Shown here in pieces: positions 24,035-36,036 of a DNA stretch of 64,000 bases. Location of the stretch: the NCBI GenBank assembly GCA_033002965.1, contig JAURVB010001757.1:62001-126000 (forward strand). The letters are read 5' to 3'. Source of the stretch: Piper betle (taxonomy: Eukaryota; Streptophyta; Magnoliopsida; Piperales; Piperaceae). Both the position numbers and the translations under genes were made by a program. Numbering within the stretch: the stretch's first letter is position 1; each line of letters starts with the position of its first letter. The notes below the pieces were generated by a model. That model was not told the origin of the DNA and did no database searches. It saw only the letters and a list, made by a program, of their open reading frames with translations.

Positions 24035-24345
24035 CCAAAAATACAATTGACATATCCTAGTCAATAAAAGTCAGGACTGTCTAACTAATGACACCATATT
24101 AATCAAATCAACAACTAAATCAAGAATAATACCAGATTAATAAAAACAACCAATAAAAGTAAAATCTCAACTTGGGGGAAAAGTTAATCTAATCCAAAAA
24201 TCACAATTGACATATCCAAGTCAAAAATAGACAGGACAGTCAAACTAATGACACCAGCTTAAATGTAATTATCAATCAGCAGCAACTAAAACATGATTAA
24301 GACCAGTTTAATGAAAAAATTTAACATTGACGTTGCCAAACCAAA
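24035..24345. repeat. Two-copy 160-bp direct repeat upstream of the kinase gene
   Basis: CAATTGACATATCC occurs at 24043 and again at 24203. Each is followed by AGTCAA.AA, CAGGAC.GTC.AACTAATGAC, ACCA...TTAA and later CAACTAAA and GA.TAA.ACCAG. The second copy ends immediately before the CT-rich leader at about 24358, so it lies within the likely kinase promoter. Confidence 0.75.
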
Positions 24346-25019
24346 CGTTCAACGGCTACCATTTCTTCTTCCTTCTTCTTCTTCTTCTGTACTCCATCGA
24401 AAGCGAAAGGCCAAGAATTGGCGACGGCGCATCAATGCCTGCGGTCGCCGACATTTCTAGATTCTTCCCTCACTTCCTCCGCTGATCACGCTCCCCGAAG
24501 CAGTATAAAAATCCCATCTTTTTTCCATCTATGGGGGTGTAGTACACGTAGAATTATTTTGTTCGGAAATTTTGAGTCTTGGGGACCTGGGGTGTTGGAT
24601 TTGGAGTTGTTCAGTCCCAGTTTGATGTATTTCGTGCTTTATTTTGTGTTCCGATCTCTTAGCCGCTTCTATGGTTAATGAGATGTGGTGATTTTTAAAA
24701 GTTTGATCTTTTGTTTGTTTTTTGTGCTTTGTGCTTTGTACTTTGTGGGAAGCTGCTGTCTGGGTAACGTGGTGATGCGAACATGGTTGACTGTGGGGGC
24801 GAATTTATGCTCATTGCTTGAGAAGAGGTGTGAAAGGTCTGGTTCTTGGTCTTGGTTGTGCACTGTTCTGCACACGGTTTAAGAAAAGCACCTTGTTGTG
24901 TAGATCTTTGCCATTCATTGGATGTTTAGCTGGTTGTTCTAGTTTTTAAGCAATTTTTGATGCTCCAATCTGTCTTTTTTTATTGAAGTAGTTTGATCAT
25001 CCATTTTCTGAGTCCCATA
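24346..25019 (+). other. Promoter and 5' leader of the kinase gene
   Basis: CTTCTTCCTTCTTCTTCTTC at about 24365 is a pyrimidine patch typical of plant core promoters, followed by about 640 bases before the likely ATG at 25020. The frame seen in 24418-24678 begins at TTG and has no domain, so it is treated as leader or leader intron. The exact transcript start is unknown. Confidence 0.4.
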
Positions 25020-28000
25020 ATGGGGTGTGCATCCCGCCATAGTGACGCCTGCCTTTGATCACTCCGGTTCTTCTTTGGGTAACTCATCTAGCCTGCTGTC
25101 ATCTTCGTTGAGGAATAGGTCGTATAGGTCCAATTGTGATGGGAAAAAGGGGAGGGATCTGTGAATGGGAATGAGTTGGAAGGGTCCAGGAGAGGGAGCT
25201 CTCGTGCATCTTATTCCTCTAGTTTTAGATTGGGGAATTTGGCAAAATACATTGAAGGGGAGCAGGTGGCTGCTGGTTGGCCATCTTGGCTCACTGCTGT
25301 TGCCGGGGAAGCAATCCAAGGCTGGATTCCTCTTAGCGCCGACTCTTATGAGAAGCTGGAAAAGGTGACTGGGATTTAGCTAAAATGAGCTTGCCGTGTT
25401 TATGCATTTTGTGTTCCTAATTATGACCTGGTGTGTTTACAATTCTAGGCCTCGTAACTTCCTTTGTAGGCAACTTAAATTCACAATCGTATTATTTATT
25501 AGCTGTAGAACCTCAAGATTGTAAGATACCATTTCAGTTGCCATAACTTATTCAGATTAATTTTACTTCTTTTAGTAGTTAGGCCCTTTTTTCTTTCAGC
25601 TTGAAAACTTGAAGTGGTTCCTATGAATGCCTTTTAATTGGATATTTTATTTGGAAAATTGCTGTGCTCCCATCTGAATCTGGTAAAATTTGATGGCTTT
25701 GTAAGATAGGGCAAGGTACATACAGCAATGTTTTCCGTGCTCGTGATGTAAATAGTGGAGCTATAGTGGCCCTAAAGAAGGTTCGGTTTGACAATTTTGA
25801 TCCTGAAAGTGTAAGGTTTATGTCCCGGGAAATTCAGATTCTTCGAAGATTGGATCATCCAAATGTTGTGAAACTGGACGGCCTGATTACTTCCAAGTTC
25901 TCGTGTAGCATATATCTTGTGTTTGAATACATGGAGCACGATCTTTCTGGGCTATCCTCCTGTCCTGACATCCACTTTAGTGAATCCCAGGTTTGTTGGT
26001 GTTCTAGATTTGTAGTTTCAATTCCAAGTTACCATTTAAAAAAATTGTACATTAATTATCATAAATTGATGTCTCTACTCAACTTGATTTTCTTGCAAAA
26101 AATGAGTTTTATTTTCAGTTGGGCGTTTTGTAGCAATTACTCTTAGCTATATTTGCTTGCTGTTTGACTTGACACTTACCATTTTATAGGTTAAGTGCTA
26201 TTTACAGCAGCTACTACGGGGTCTAGATCATTGCCATTCTCGTGGTATTATGCACCGGGACATCAAATGTTCAAATCTCCTTGTAAACAATGAAGGGATC
26301 TTGAAAATTGCTGATTTTGGCCTTGCCAATTTTCGCAATCCTGTTCAGAATCAACCTCTGACTAGTCGTGTGGTTACTCTCTGGTATCGCCCACCTGAGT
26401 TACTCTTGGGATCTACTGGTTACACTGCTTCTGTGGATTTGTGGAGTGTTGGCTGTGTTTTTGGAGAACTGTTCTTCGGAAAGCCCATACTACAGGGGAG
26501 AACCGAGGTTATTGTCATATGAAACTTTCTTTGTTCTGTCTCTCAAAAGTAGATAAGTGTCTTAACTGCTTTTTTTACTTCTCTATTTTTTGTGCTAATA
26601 TTAATTTTTTTCAAAAAAAAAGATTAGGTGGGTCCCCTGAAATATTCTTGTCATTTACCATAATTTAGGTGAAACACAATCAACAGGGAAACCCATTAGC
26701 ATTATTGATTATACAAATCAAAATTTATGTAGAGAGGAGAGGGGGGGGGGGGGGTTCGATCGTCTTGGTACTTATTATTGTCAAAGACATTTTTTTCCCA
26801 AAGCATTAATGCTTTGAGATTCTGTTGTAAATTGAACTATTTTCTATTGGCCTTGCATATCAAAAGCTGCATTTTTTTTTACATAACTGACCTGATTTTG
26901 CACCAATACTTCACCCATTTGTCACGCATTCCATGCCGATCCATATGTTATCTATCTATATGAAAATACTCCTTTTTGCTTAACATATTCTTTAACTAAT
27001 AGCTGATTGGTGTATAATCTGACTTTTTTAGTTGCATTATGCCTCCTGCAGGTTGAACAGTTGCATAAAATATTTAAGCTCTGTGGTTCACCTCCGGAGG
27101 ACTACTGGAGAAATTCAAAGCTACCTCATGCCACTATTTTTAAACCTCAACAGCCATATGAAAGTTCCCTTTGTGAAACATTTAACAGTTTTCCACCTTC
27201 AGCACTGGCTTTAATTGAGATCCTTCTTTCAGTTGAACCATATAAACGAGGTTCAGCATCCTCTGCTCTAAAATCTGAGGTAAAATGCTTGGTTGTTCAA
27301 TGCAATATTATATGTGCTTTAAGGAGAAGTTGATTAGAATTTATTGGATGAAGTTTTTCCTCGAGTGTTTCTACTTGCAAATGAAGTGGCAATAGCATAG
27401 AAGCACCACATGGTCATACTTGGTTTTTTCTTTAGGATCAAAACCTCAGTGAAATCAATTGCTTAAAAGATTTTGGGACTTCGGTAAATTCTTTGCTTAA
27501 GACATTTTTTATATAGACTATTAAAGGAAAATGTGATAACTTTTCTTCCACTTGTTATGCTATTTTGGTCAACCCAATATAAAATTTTTAGAGTATTCCT
27601 GCTAATATTTCGTTGTTTGGGTGTTGTACAGTACTTCATCACAAAACCTCATGCATGTGATCCGGCAACATTGCCAAAATATCCACCCAACAAAGAAATT
27701 GATGCAAAGAGTCGTGAAGAGGCGCTGAGGTGTGTATTTAGCTTTTGATGAATTTTTTATGGGTTTTCAACCTGTAGAGATTTTTTTGGACAACTTGATA
27801 GAGGACATGATTCCCACTTAAATTATCAATAAAAAATATTTTTCATCTGAATGTCCTTGAACATTTGGAAAGTGAAATGCATTTCATAACAGTTCAGACT
27901 ACATCACTGCGTATTAAATCTCACAGTTTCTGTGCAAATTTATGCATAGACCTTAGAAAGAAATGATCTTTTATAACAGCACTTCCGGGAACATTAGGAT

Positions 28001-28951
28001 TCGTAATACATTCTCTTTTCTTGAAAGTGCATGCAAATTTGTTTGAGAAAATTATCAATGCTATTGGTCTAGGCATAAACAAATATGTTGTTGTGGAGTA
28101 GCTGATTAATGCAATAAAGTCTATGCCTATGGTCTCAGCTTATGATGCTTTCCAGGATGAACTGCATCAAAATTATTTTATATAAACTTTTATATGACTT
28201 CTCAGGAAGAGAGTTCCTACTAAAACACGTGGCTTTGGAGCTGCAAGAAGACAAACAAAAGTGCAGAGAAATTCACAGGAAGAAAATACTAGTAGCAGAC
28301 TGGTTCATCAGGTTTGTTCTATTAACCTCCGAATGTTCCCATCAGCTTCTTTGGCATGTAATATTGATGCCACTGTCATGTAATTTCAGTGAGTTGATTA
28401 TTTATTTTGAAACTGTACAGGAATCGCAGATGGTTGATGCTCAAAACAATAAAAAACATCATGGTTCAGTTGTTTATGCACCCAACAAATTGAATATTGT
28501 AAATCCCAATGATGAACAAAACAGAGTTGTTGATGCCACAGTGGCAACGTATCATGCAAAACATGATTCCTTGGGAGATATTCCTTTTTCGGGTCCTCTG
28601 GTGCCTACATCAGGGGGTTTTACATGGGCTAGAAAACGGAAGGATGACAAACCTAACTCAAGAACGCACAGTAGATCTAGTTCAAAGGTTATGGGTTCCT
28701 GTGCAAAAGATTCTTCCGATATATCTAGCCCAAACAAAGGATTGCTTGTTGATTCTAAGCGGCATGATTCAAACGATCTAATAAAGAGAGTTGTGCTGAA
28801 GAGGTTAGAATCCTTTGATCTGCCATCTGTCTTTGATAGGGGTTCAGAAATAAGCAATTCTCAGAAAGCGTCCCCAAAGGCGCACCATAAAGTTGAATTG
28901 TTTCCCAGAAATTATTTAGTGGTAAGCTTGTATTTGAATATGGTTGAGTTG

Positions 28952-29004
<53 letters not shown>

Positions 29005-30288
29005 TAAGCTTGTATTTGAATATGGTTGAGTTGATATAATATATATATATATATATATTGATTTAGGTTTGACCTATGATTTATATGGATAATTTAGGGA
29101 TACGAGGAGAGTGAAAGAGTTGAGTATTCAGGGCCATTGTTGTCCCAATCAAACAAAGTTGACGAAATATTGCAACGCAACGAGCGTCGAATTCGACATA
29201 GTTCGTGGTTCCAAAAAGGTAAGTCTTATCCACATTCTTCTCTGATACAAGCTTAAATATAGATGAGTTTGCATTAAGTTTCCCTGATGCTTGAGGATAT
29301 CTCAATATAGGTAGTCTGATATAGAAAATGACCGTTTTGTCGCACAGATAGAAATTTCTTACTATATTCAATATGTTTCCCTTCTCTGAGCCTGGTAGAT
29401 GCAATCTTTGTGCAATGGGCTCTATTTTTTTACTATCTTCCATATGCGGATTTAGCTTCTGGTTACAAACTCACAATCTTAGCAACTGTATAGCTTGTAC
29501 ATTCTGCATATAGTAACTGATGCATAAAAGCAATGTGGTTGCTCTAAACTAATCACTTCTCTGTGAAATATAAAAATCTAAATAAGGAAAAACCTAAAAT
29601 AGAGAAAGACACACAACCAATAATCAATTTATCGTCAAATCTTTGAATATGTTTTACGTGCAAAGAGATTACCTTATAATTATAGGCAAACAGATAAAAA
29701 TCTTTATGACATATTTCCCAACATACACTAAAAATAAAATATGAAGATTACATATACATCTTTAGAGTAAGAAAGATACATAAAACTACTTTAAATAATA
29801 AATACTACTGGATGCCCTTCATCAGAAGCATTCTATTTCAGTTTTCTGCCAATTTTTTTGCATCTACTAGGTACAATATTACATTGTTGCCTTTAATTGC
29901 CAATGCCTCCTGATCAATGGCTCGATGACTGCCACAGCTTAGTTACTTTTTGATTTCTCATGTGCTCTAATTATAAAATATTTGAATAAATTGGTTGAAG
30001 ATTTGGAGTTTGAATTAAAGTACTTAAAAAGAAATGATGTAAAATAATGTCTGCATAATTAGTATACCTCGCATGCATATTCTGTGTTAGATCAGCTTAT
30101 TGTTGTTTTTCTACTTTTTTGCCTATTTAACCTCTGGTTCAACTTTTGCATGAATTCAAAATAAGCGTTAAAGAAGAACAATTCATGTCAAAGGGGGGAC
30201 ATTCATGTTGACAATTTTTGCTACAGTTTCAGGTGGAAATCAAAGAAATGATAACACGGCCGCAAATGTTGGCAAAATATTTGAATAG
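25020..30288 (+). CDS. CDK-like Ser/Thr kinase, IBS1/At1g54610 group, with frame breaks in exon 1
   Basis: Exons: 25020-25364, 25706-25990, 26190-26507, 27052-27279, 27632-27729, 28206-28311, 28421-28921, 29098-29218 and 30227-30288; about 687 residues if exon 1 reads through. The start MGC resembles the N-myristoylation/palmitoylation signal of this group. Then VTPAFDHSG and RLGNLAKYIEGEQVAAGWP precede the kinase domain. Domain landmarks: GQGTYSNV loop, ALKKVRF lysine, MHRDIKCSN catalytic loop, IADFGLANF, LWYRPPELLLG and DLWSVGCV. The tail has GFTWARKRKDD and the family end YSGPLLSQSNKVDEIL. All exons from 2 on are intact and in phase. In exon 1 the ATG frame stops at 25056, the family-like middle (VTPAFDHSG onward) is in the next frame, and the last part returns to the ATG frame, so two compensating indels are needed. 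The family is recognised; the cellular role is inferred from relatives. Confidence 0.93.
26741..26754. repeat. Poly-G run in kinase intron 3
   Basis: Fourteen or so consecutive G residues after GAGAGGAGA. Such runs are prone to length errors in sequencing. Confidence 0.8.
28922..29065 (+). repeat. Duplicated splice-donor segment with (TA)n tracts in kinase intron 7
   Basis: GGTAAGCTTGTATTTGAATA and the following GGTTGAGTTGATATAATATA occur twice, starting at 28921 and 29003, separated by about 45 bases of TA repeat. The first copy carries the true 5' splice site; the second recreates an identical donor 82 bases inside the intron. Confidence 0.88.
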
Positions 30289-31691
30289 CTGAAAGCTAGT
30301 TGTGCAATTTTGGCCTCAGAAATTGAGGAATGGTTAAAGATCCGTAGCGTTGGCCATATATATATATATTTAACACATGACCATGGAAGCGTAAACAGAT
30401 ATACTTGATGCTGAAGAGTTGGAAGAGGAAGAAGGCATATTGTACAGAAAGAATTGCTCCCCAATTCGGGATACATGTCTGCCTTTGCTAGTAAGCGGAA
30501 AAAAATCGGCTAGCAGGATCCATTCAAATGTCCTCCGATATAAAAGTTCTCTGTGATCTCTGTAGTGGGAGAATCAGGAAGTCAGAAATTAGTATGCTTA
30601 TGAAGAATTCATGTTTACTAACTTTTAAAAGCTATATCGATGATCTCTGTGGAGATATTGGTGCATATCTCACTGTTTTCTAGTTGCCTTTCAAGTGGTA
30701 TAGTTTTTGGCGTTTGTTGTGTCTGTCATCTTCATTCTTCAACTAGTTTTCTCTCTTTTATGTTTCAGAACTAACATGGCCGATGCCTTGAAGAACGGCA
30801 ATGGCAAGAGATGTTTAAAAACAGTAACGTTTAGGGGAAAACATGCTTCCTTTTGCCGCTAGAAGCTAGAAGCATAAAAATGTTAGGAAATCGGATAATA
30901 TCATGTTTACTAATTCATCAATCTCTTGGCTAGTTTAGTAAATCAGTCTCTGGACACTTTTTCTGCGAGGTGGAAGAGAAAGAATATAAGTATCAAGAGT
31001 TTGTAAATGGTTTAGTTATGGTTAATGTGCAAGTAATTTTTTTATAAAAAATATTTGAATGACCATAGAGCGGTAAAAGGTTCGACCAGGGCTTGGTCAA
31101 TAACACTCACCACAAATATTTACCATTTTAAACTTTTTTACCAGAATCGATTATTAATGATCGAATAAGGCAGCTCCATCATTATTTAGGTTTCATTGTT
31201 TTGCCATCGGTTTAGTATACGGTTAAATTTCACCGCTTTACATGTCACAACTAATAATATCAAATAGGTTTAAAATTATAGTTATTTAAAATAATTTCTC
31301 ATTCACAAAATATAAATTCTAACCATCCAAACTATAGGAAACTAGTGTTACAAAGGGAAAAGATATAACATGACAACTTCGGTTGTTACTTATGGTGCGT
31401 TATGTAATGGTTCCTTCTAGTATAAATTAAAAAATAAATAAATAAAAAATATAAATCGGTAAATAGAATGACCATTTAATTATAATTTTAACTTCGACAT
31501 GGATAAAACAAGCAGCCCGCCCATCGGGTTGATCAACCAATTCTTGACCGGAAGGGACACCAAACAAAGTGCTAAAAATATTCTTTAGGGGCCTTGGCCA
31601 ATTTCAAACCCGAAATTATTGTATAATAAATTGTCATCCCATGAATTATCTCATTTAACATAAACAGAAAATAATAAAGTTCCCGCAATAT
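30289..31691. other. Kinase 3' region and spacer
   Basis: The first part is probable 3' UTR. At 30770 a good acceptor (TTTATGTTTCAG) precedes a 28-codon frame 30776-30862 that matches no family I know; it may be part of an alternatively spliced kinase 3' UTR. From about 31000 the sequence is AT-rich spacer down to the 3' end of the convergent methyltransferase gene. Confidence 0.4.
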
Positions 31692-33990
31692 TCATAATAC
31701 ATGAGCGTCATGTTTCTTTCTGGTAAGTGAAACAGCTACGTGAAGCAGGCTCTTTCCATCATCCTTCCAACATTTCAGTGAGACATCTTTGAGGTTTCCA
31801 AGGATCTTATCTGTGGCATCCTCCCCAAAGTGAGAAACTAGTGTTGGCCCGACAATGGCTCCTGCCGACTTCATCAACATTTCTGATTTTGCTTTGTCTG
31901 TCTCACACCCTTCACCATCTTTTCCATTGAACTCAAACTCAAGCTCATGACTGTCTAGCTTGTTAAGATGAAAGGAGCCTTCTTTAGCAATCACTTCAGT
32001 CAATTCTTCCGTTGATGGATGGTAGATAGGCAGGTTAAACATGTCGACTTCAGATTCCTGGATTAAACCCTGGAGAAACATATGACACTTGACTTACTAA
32101 ATTGACAAATTCGATGAATTATTTTAGGAATGTCATTCTAATTAAGTGTAAATTATAAATTTTAATTTAACGATGAAATATTAATGGAATTATTTACCTT
32201 AAAGAATCATTAGTAAAGTAAGGCTATAAATTTACACAGTAACACTAATTACAATTACATATAGGAAAAAATAAGTATCAACAACAACTCCTTTTTAACT
32301 ATATTTAATGTAAACCCTTGAAATACAAGGATGGTTAGACGAGGAAGGCAATTAAAAATCAGTGTGCAGCCATAAAATCATGCAAGTCGTTCATTGTATC
32401 ATGCAGACTTATTAGCGGCCATGTCTTGTGTATGCCTATGTTAGAAATAGACTTTCAAATCAAGTTAAATCTCATTAAATAAAGAGATAGATTGTAATGA
32501 GAAAATTTGTTATTTTCATTTTTATTATATTTTGATTGACTGAATATCTTATTTTTAATTTTTAATAAGAGCTCGATTTTGACTTCCCTTTTATTAGTAA
32601 GAGTTGATGCAACTTGCACTTAATTGCATTGAATGTTCTATTGTTAAAACAATGTTAACAAGAAGTACCTGTGAGGCTGTGTTTTGAAGTGCTATGGTCA
32701 ATGGCATCCAAGTATCGTCTGTTCTCCCACTACGTCTTCCTAAACAAATCAATACCATTTTTCCCCCTCCGACAATTTCCTCAGCCCTCAACTTCAGAAA
32801 GTGGAGAAAGTCCTCCTGAAATTGCTTCAAATAAGCTTCAAAAGCTTCAGGTGGGCTGGTCTTCCCCAAATAAGCGTTTCCCTTGTTTATGGGGTTACCC
32901 ATCTCATCTTCAAGACCTGTAGGAACCTGCCCAATCATAAAATTCTAGGTTAATCATAGGACATATGACAAATCAATTTTTTAACTGGAATCTATAGAGG
33001 AAATTATAAATGATGGTATAATGTTCTATCGCTATTCTTCCATGGGTTTTTATTAGGTTCACTTAATCAATAATTTTTCCTACAAGGTCTTAATTCCCCC
33101 CTGACCCAAACCCAAGTACAAGCTGACCTAGTTAAGACCTTACGAGGGAGCATATTATTGAATCATCCATGAATTGTAAATAGAAGATTATATTACCATT
33201 TAATCCTAATTTTCTTGAAACAATAAATTGATAATTGCAAGAGCAGAAATAAAATACGAAGAAGATTACCCGAGAAAGCCAATGCACGCTGTAAGAAGAG
33301 TGAACAAAATGTAGGCTCTTGTTGGGGAAAAGCCTGCCATAAAAGGAACCTGGAATGGCAGCCACAAAGCAATGAACAAACTCTTCACCATTCTCTCTTT
33401 TGAGCTTCTCGTAGAAGGGTGGAAGGAAAGTGTTGAAGACAGTATTGAAGTCATTGCTCTCAAGATCATTCAGGTATATTAGATATTGTGGTGACGATTT
33501 CCGACCGAGAAGTCGTCGCCGTCTATCGATGATGTTTATGATCTCCGAAACTATCCACAAGGTGTTAGGTCCCGAAGAACACCCCAAGTCCGCTATGGAG
33601 GTTGTGTCGTCAATGAAGCCTTCAGAATCACATAAATCCAATATGGTTTCATCTACCAAATGCTTTAGCAGGAGTGATCCTATCTTCTGCTTAATGCATG
33701 GAGACAAAGAACAGGAATAGAAGAAATCATGGTAATAGTTTTTCCTTCTCGGATCTCAAAGGTGATCAGATTACTGATCATACGAAAAAATTTCCAAGAT
33801 GTATATGAAGTTCTCGATAGAATTAAAAAGAGATACGTTATCGATAATTTTAAACTCTGGAGATTAATCACTGTCTTGATATGGCGAGATTGCAAACCAT
33901 AGTTGAGAGAGGTACCTGCAGTGATGAGTTGCATGCATAGCTGGTGTCCCCAGTTCCGTCGGCCATGCGAAGAACTCGCTTCACTTCCAT
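31692..33990 (-). CDS. SABATH-family carboxyl methyltransferase (copy A, complete)
   Basis: Transfers a methyl group from SAM to the carboxyl (or ring N) of small molecules such as salicylate, jasmonate or benzoate. Four exons on the minus strand: 33916-33990, 33270-33689, 32669-32926 and 31692-32069; 376 codons, the usual length. Exon 1 ends in the conserved SYACNSSLQ. Exon 2 has the SAM-binding [12 protein letters not shown] (about residues 57-68), [11 protein letters not shown] and [20 protein letters not shown] followed by VHWLSR. Exon 3 starts VPTGLEDE. The His before WLS is found in jasmonate- and benzoate-type members, whereas salicylate-specific enzymes usually have Met there, so salicylate is less likely. 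The substrate cannot be fixed from sequence. It is paired with a second copy 5.3 kb upstream in the same orientation. No frame breaks. Confidence 0.94.
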
Positions 33991-34393
33991 GACCAGTTCT
34001 TGTATGAAGTACTTCTATTCCTGCAATCTTCCTTTTAAAGAGCTCAAAAACTATATCATATATATTTTGTATATATTGCTAACAATTAATTGATGTGAAT
34101 AAACAAGTGGTTGAAAGACAAAAACTACTGAAATTCCATACCTTTGATTGTTAGAAACAAGGACTTTTCAAAGAAATGATACATCGTTGTCTGTTAAATC
34201 CATAACCAACCAATTGTCGACATCGTAGTGTTCGTGAATTCCATTGATAGAGACACGCAACTGCAAGCCCACTTGCTGTTAGGTTGGCATCCGTTGTCCT
34301 TCCAGCTTTACTTGATTCATGGCCTATTTTAATTCGTAAATTTACCATAAGTTAGGGTTTGTTGTAACAAATGCTCCCATGCTCCGACAATTG
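33991..34393. other. Upstream region of SABATH copy A
   Basis: Likely promoter and leader of the minus-strand gene, AT-rich, with no clear TATA assignment. It ends where the terminal-inverted-repeat element starts. Confidence 0.35.
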
Positions 34394-35995
34394 GAGAAAG
34401 GCTACTGTGCGCTGCATCAAAATGCAGCGCACAGCAGCGCATTTAATTGTGGGCCGTTGGATGAAAATCCAACGGCCCACAATCAAAGATCTCCCACCCA
34501 ACCCCCCCCCTCCCTCCCACTGCCTCCTTCCGGCGTCGTTCCGCCGGCGGCCCTAGCCCGGAGCTTTCCCGGCGGTCGCCCCCGCCCCCGACCCCGACCT
34601 TCCCCGCCGGTCGCCCCCGCCCTCACCCGCGCTTCCGCTCGCAGCCGCCGGCACATCCCCCGCCCCGCCCGCACCTGCTGCCTCCCCGCCCCCCACGTTC
34701 CCACCACCCCATCACCCGCCCCCGCCTCCGCTCGCAGCCGCCGCCACACCCTCGCGATCCCCTCACCCACCCCGCCGCGGCGATCGTCCCCCCCCCCCCC
34801 CCGCGTTCCCCACCACCTCCCCGCCCCCGCTCGCAGGCGTCAACCCACCATCGCCATCGCCCCAACCCTCCCCTCCCCCCCGCGGGCGAGCCGGCGACGA
34901 CGTCGCCGGCGGTGGGGTGGGCAGTAAAACAGGGGGGCGGGGGAAGGAAAAACAGGGGAGGGTATTAGTGTAATAAAAATTATACTCGGTCACGAATCGA
35001 GTCAAATTTTTTTACGAAATAAATTTTTTAAAAATAAATTAATTTCATAATAAAAACTTGACTTGGGCCCGATTCGAGTTAATATGATGAATTAAATTTA
35101 AAAAAATAAAAAAATAATTTTGTAATTTTGCACACGATCGAGTCAAATTTTTATTATAAAATAAATAAAATAATATAGTAACAATAACTTCACTCTATCC
35201 TCACACGAGTCAATATTACGAAAACTAATTTTTTTAAAAATAAAATAATTATGTAATAAAAACTTAATTCGATCTCTATTCGAGTCAAGCCCGGCGCGGC
35301 CAACCCCCCCTGCACGCCGCCGTTGAAATAAATTTAAAAAATATATAATAATTTTGTAATAAAAACCTGACTCGATCATGTGGGGGACCGAGTCAAGTTT
35401 TTATTACAAAATAACTTTATTACCGAATAAAATTTTATTACAAAATAAATTTTAAAAATCTTGACTCGATCTCGACTAGTGTCAATAGTACAGAATAAAT
35501 TTTTCTAAAAAAATAAAATAATTTATTTATAAAAATTTGATTCGATATAAACTTGAGTCAGTATAATGAAATAAATTTTTGTACAATATTACTCGAGTCG
35601 GCTGGGTCGGGGTAGGGGGCCCTCGGACAAGGTGCGGTAGGGGGCGGAGCGTCGGGGCTAGAGGCAAGTTAATAAAAAAATGTCCCGGTCTCGATTGTAG
35701 TGAATATTCTTATAATATTTAAGTAAATCAGAAACAAGACCTAGAGGATCCATCTTATATAACTTACTTGTACATGATGAATACAAGTACAAACTTACAA
35801 GTTACAAAAGTGTGAAAATTGATTAAAACAAATAACAATTCATGGTAACAAGTTATACATTTGGAGCTATCCTAGTCGTTCTGCATTACTTGCTTTGACA
35901 ATCGCCATTACTGCGCCGACGCCCCTGAATAGACTCCATGGCACAATTAAATGCGTCGCTATGCGCTGCATTTTGATGCAGCGCACAGTAGCCTT

Positions 35996-35999
<4 letters not shown>
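34394..35999. mobile_element. 1.6-kb TIR element with hairpin-bearing ends
   Basis: The 58-bp left end (34394-34451, GAGAAAGGCTACTGTGCGCT...) is the near-perfect reverse complement of 35942-35999. Each TIR contains a perfect hairpin, TGTGCGCTGCAT-CAAA-ATGCAGCGCACA (34406-34433 on the left). A second perfect hairpin, GGGCCGTTGGAT-GAAA-ATCCAACGGCCC, follows at 34451-34478. The next 430 bases are a C-rich head; the remaining 1 kb is AT-rich with about nine degenerate copies of a motif like AACTTGACTCGATC...CGAGTCAA. No transposase is encoded, and the proline-rich frames are composition artefacts. A target-site duplication is not evident because the right flank runs into a (TC)n(TA)n tract. It is likely a non-autonomous Class II element; superfamily undetermined. 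Confidence 0.72.
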
Positions 36000-36029
<30 letters not shown>

Positions 36030-36030
36030 C
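35996..36030. repeat. (TC)n(TA)n compound microsatellite
   Basis: CTCTCTCTCT followed by TATATATATA, lying exactly between the right TIR of the 1.6-kb element and the start of the next hairpin-bearing unit. Confidence 0.85.
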
Positions 36031-36036
36031 AAAAAT

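Noticed and set aside
24418..24678. 86-codon frame upstream of the kinase
   Set aside because: Begins at TTG, sits in the promoter/leader, and has no homology to the N-terminus of this kinase group.
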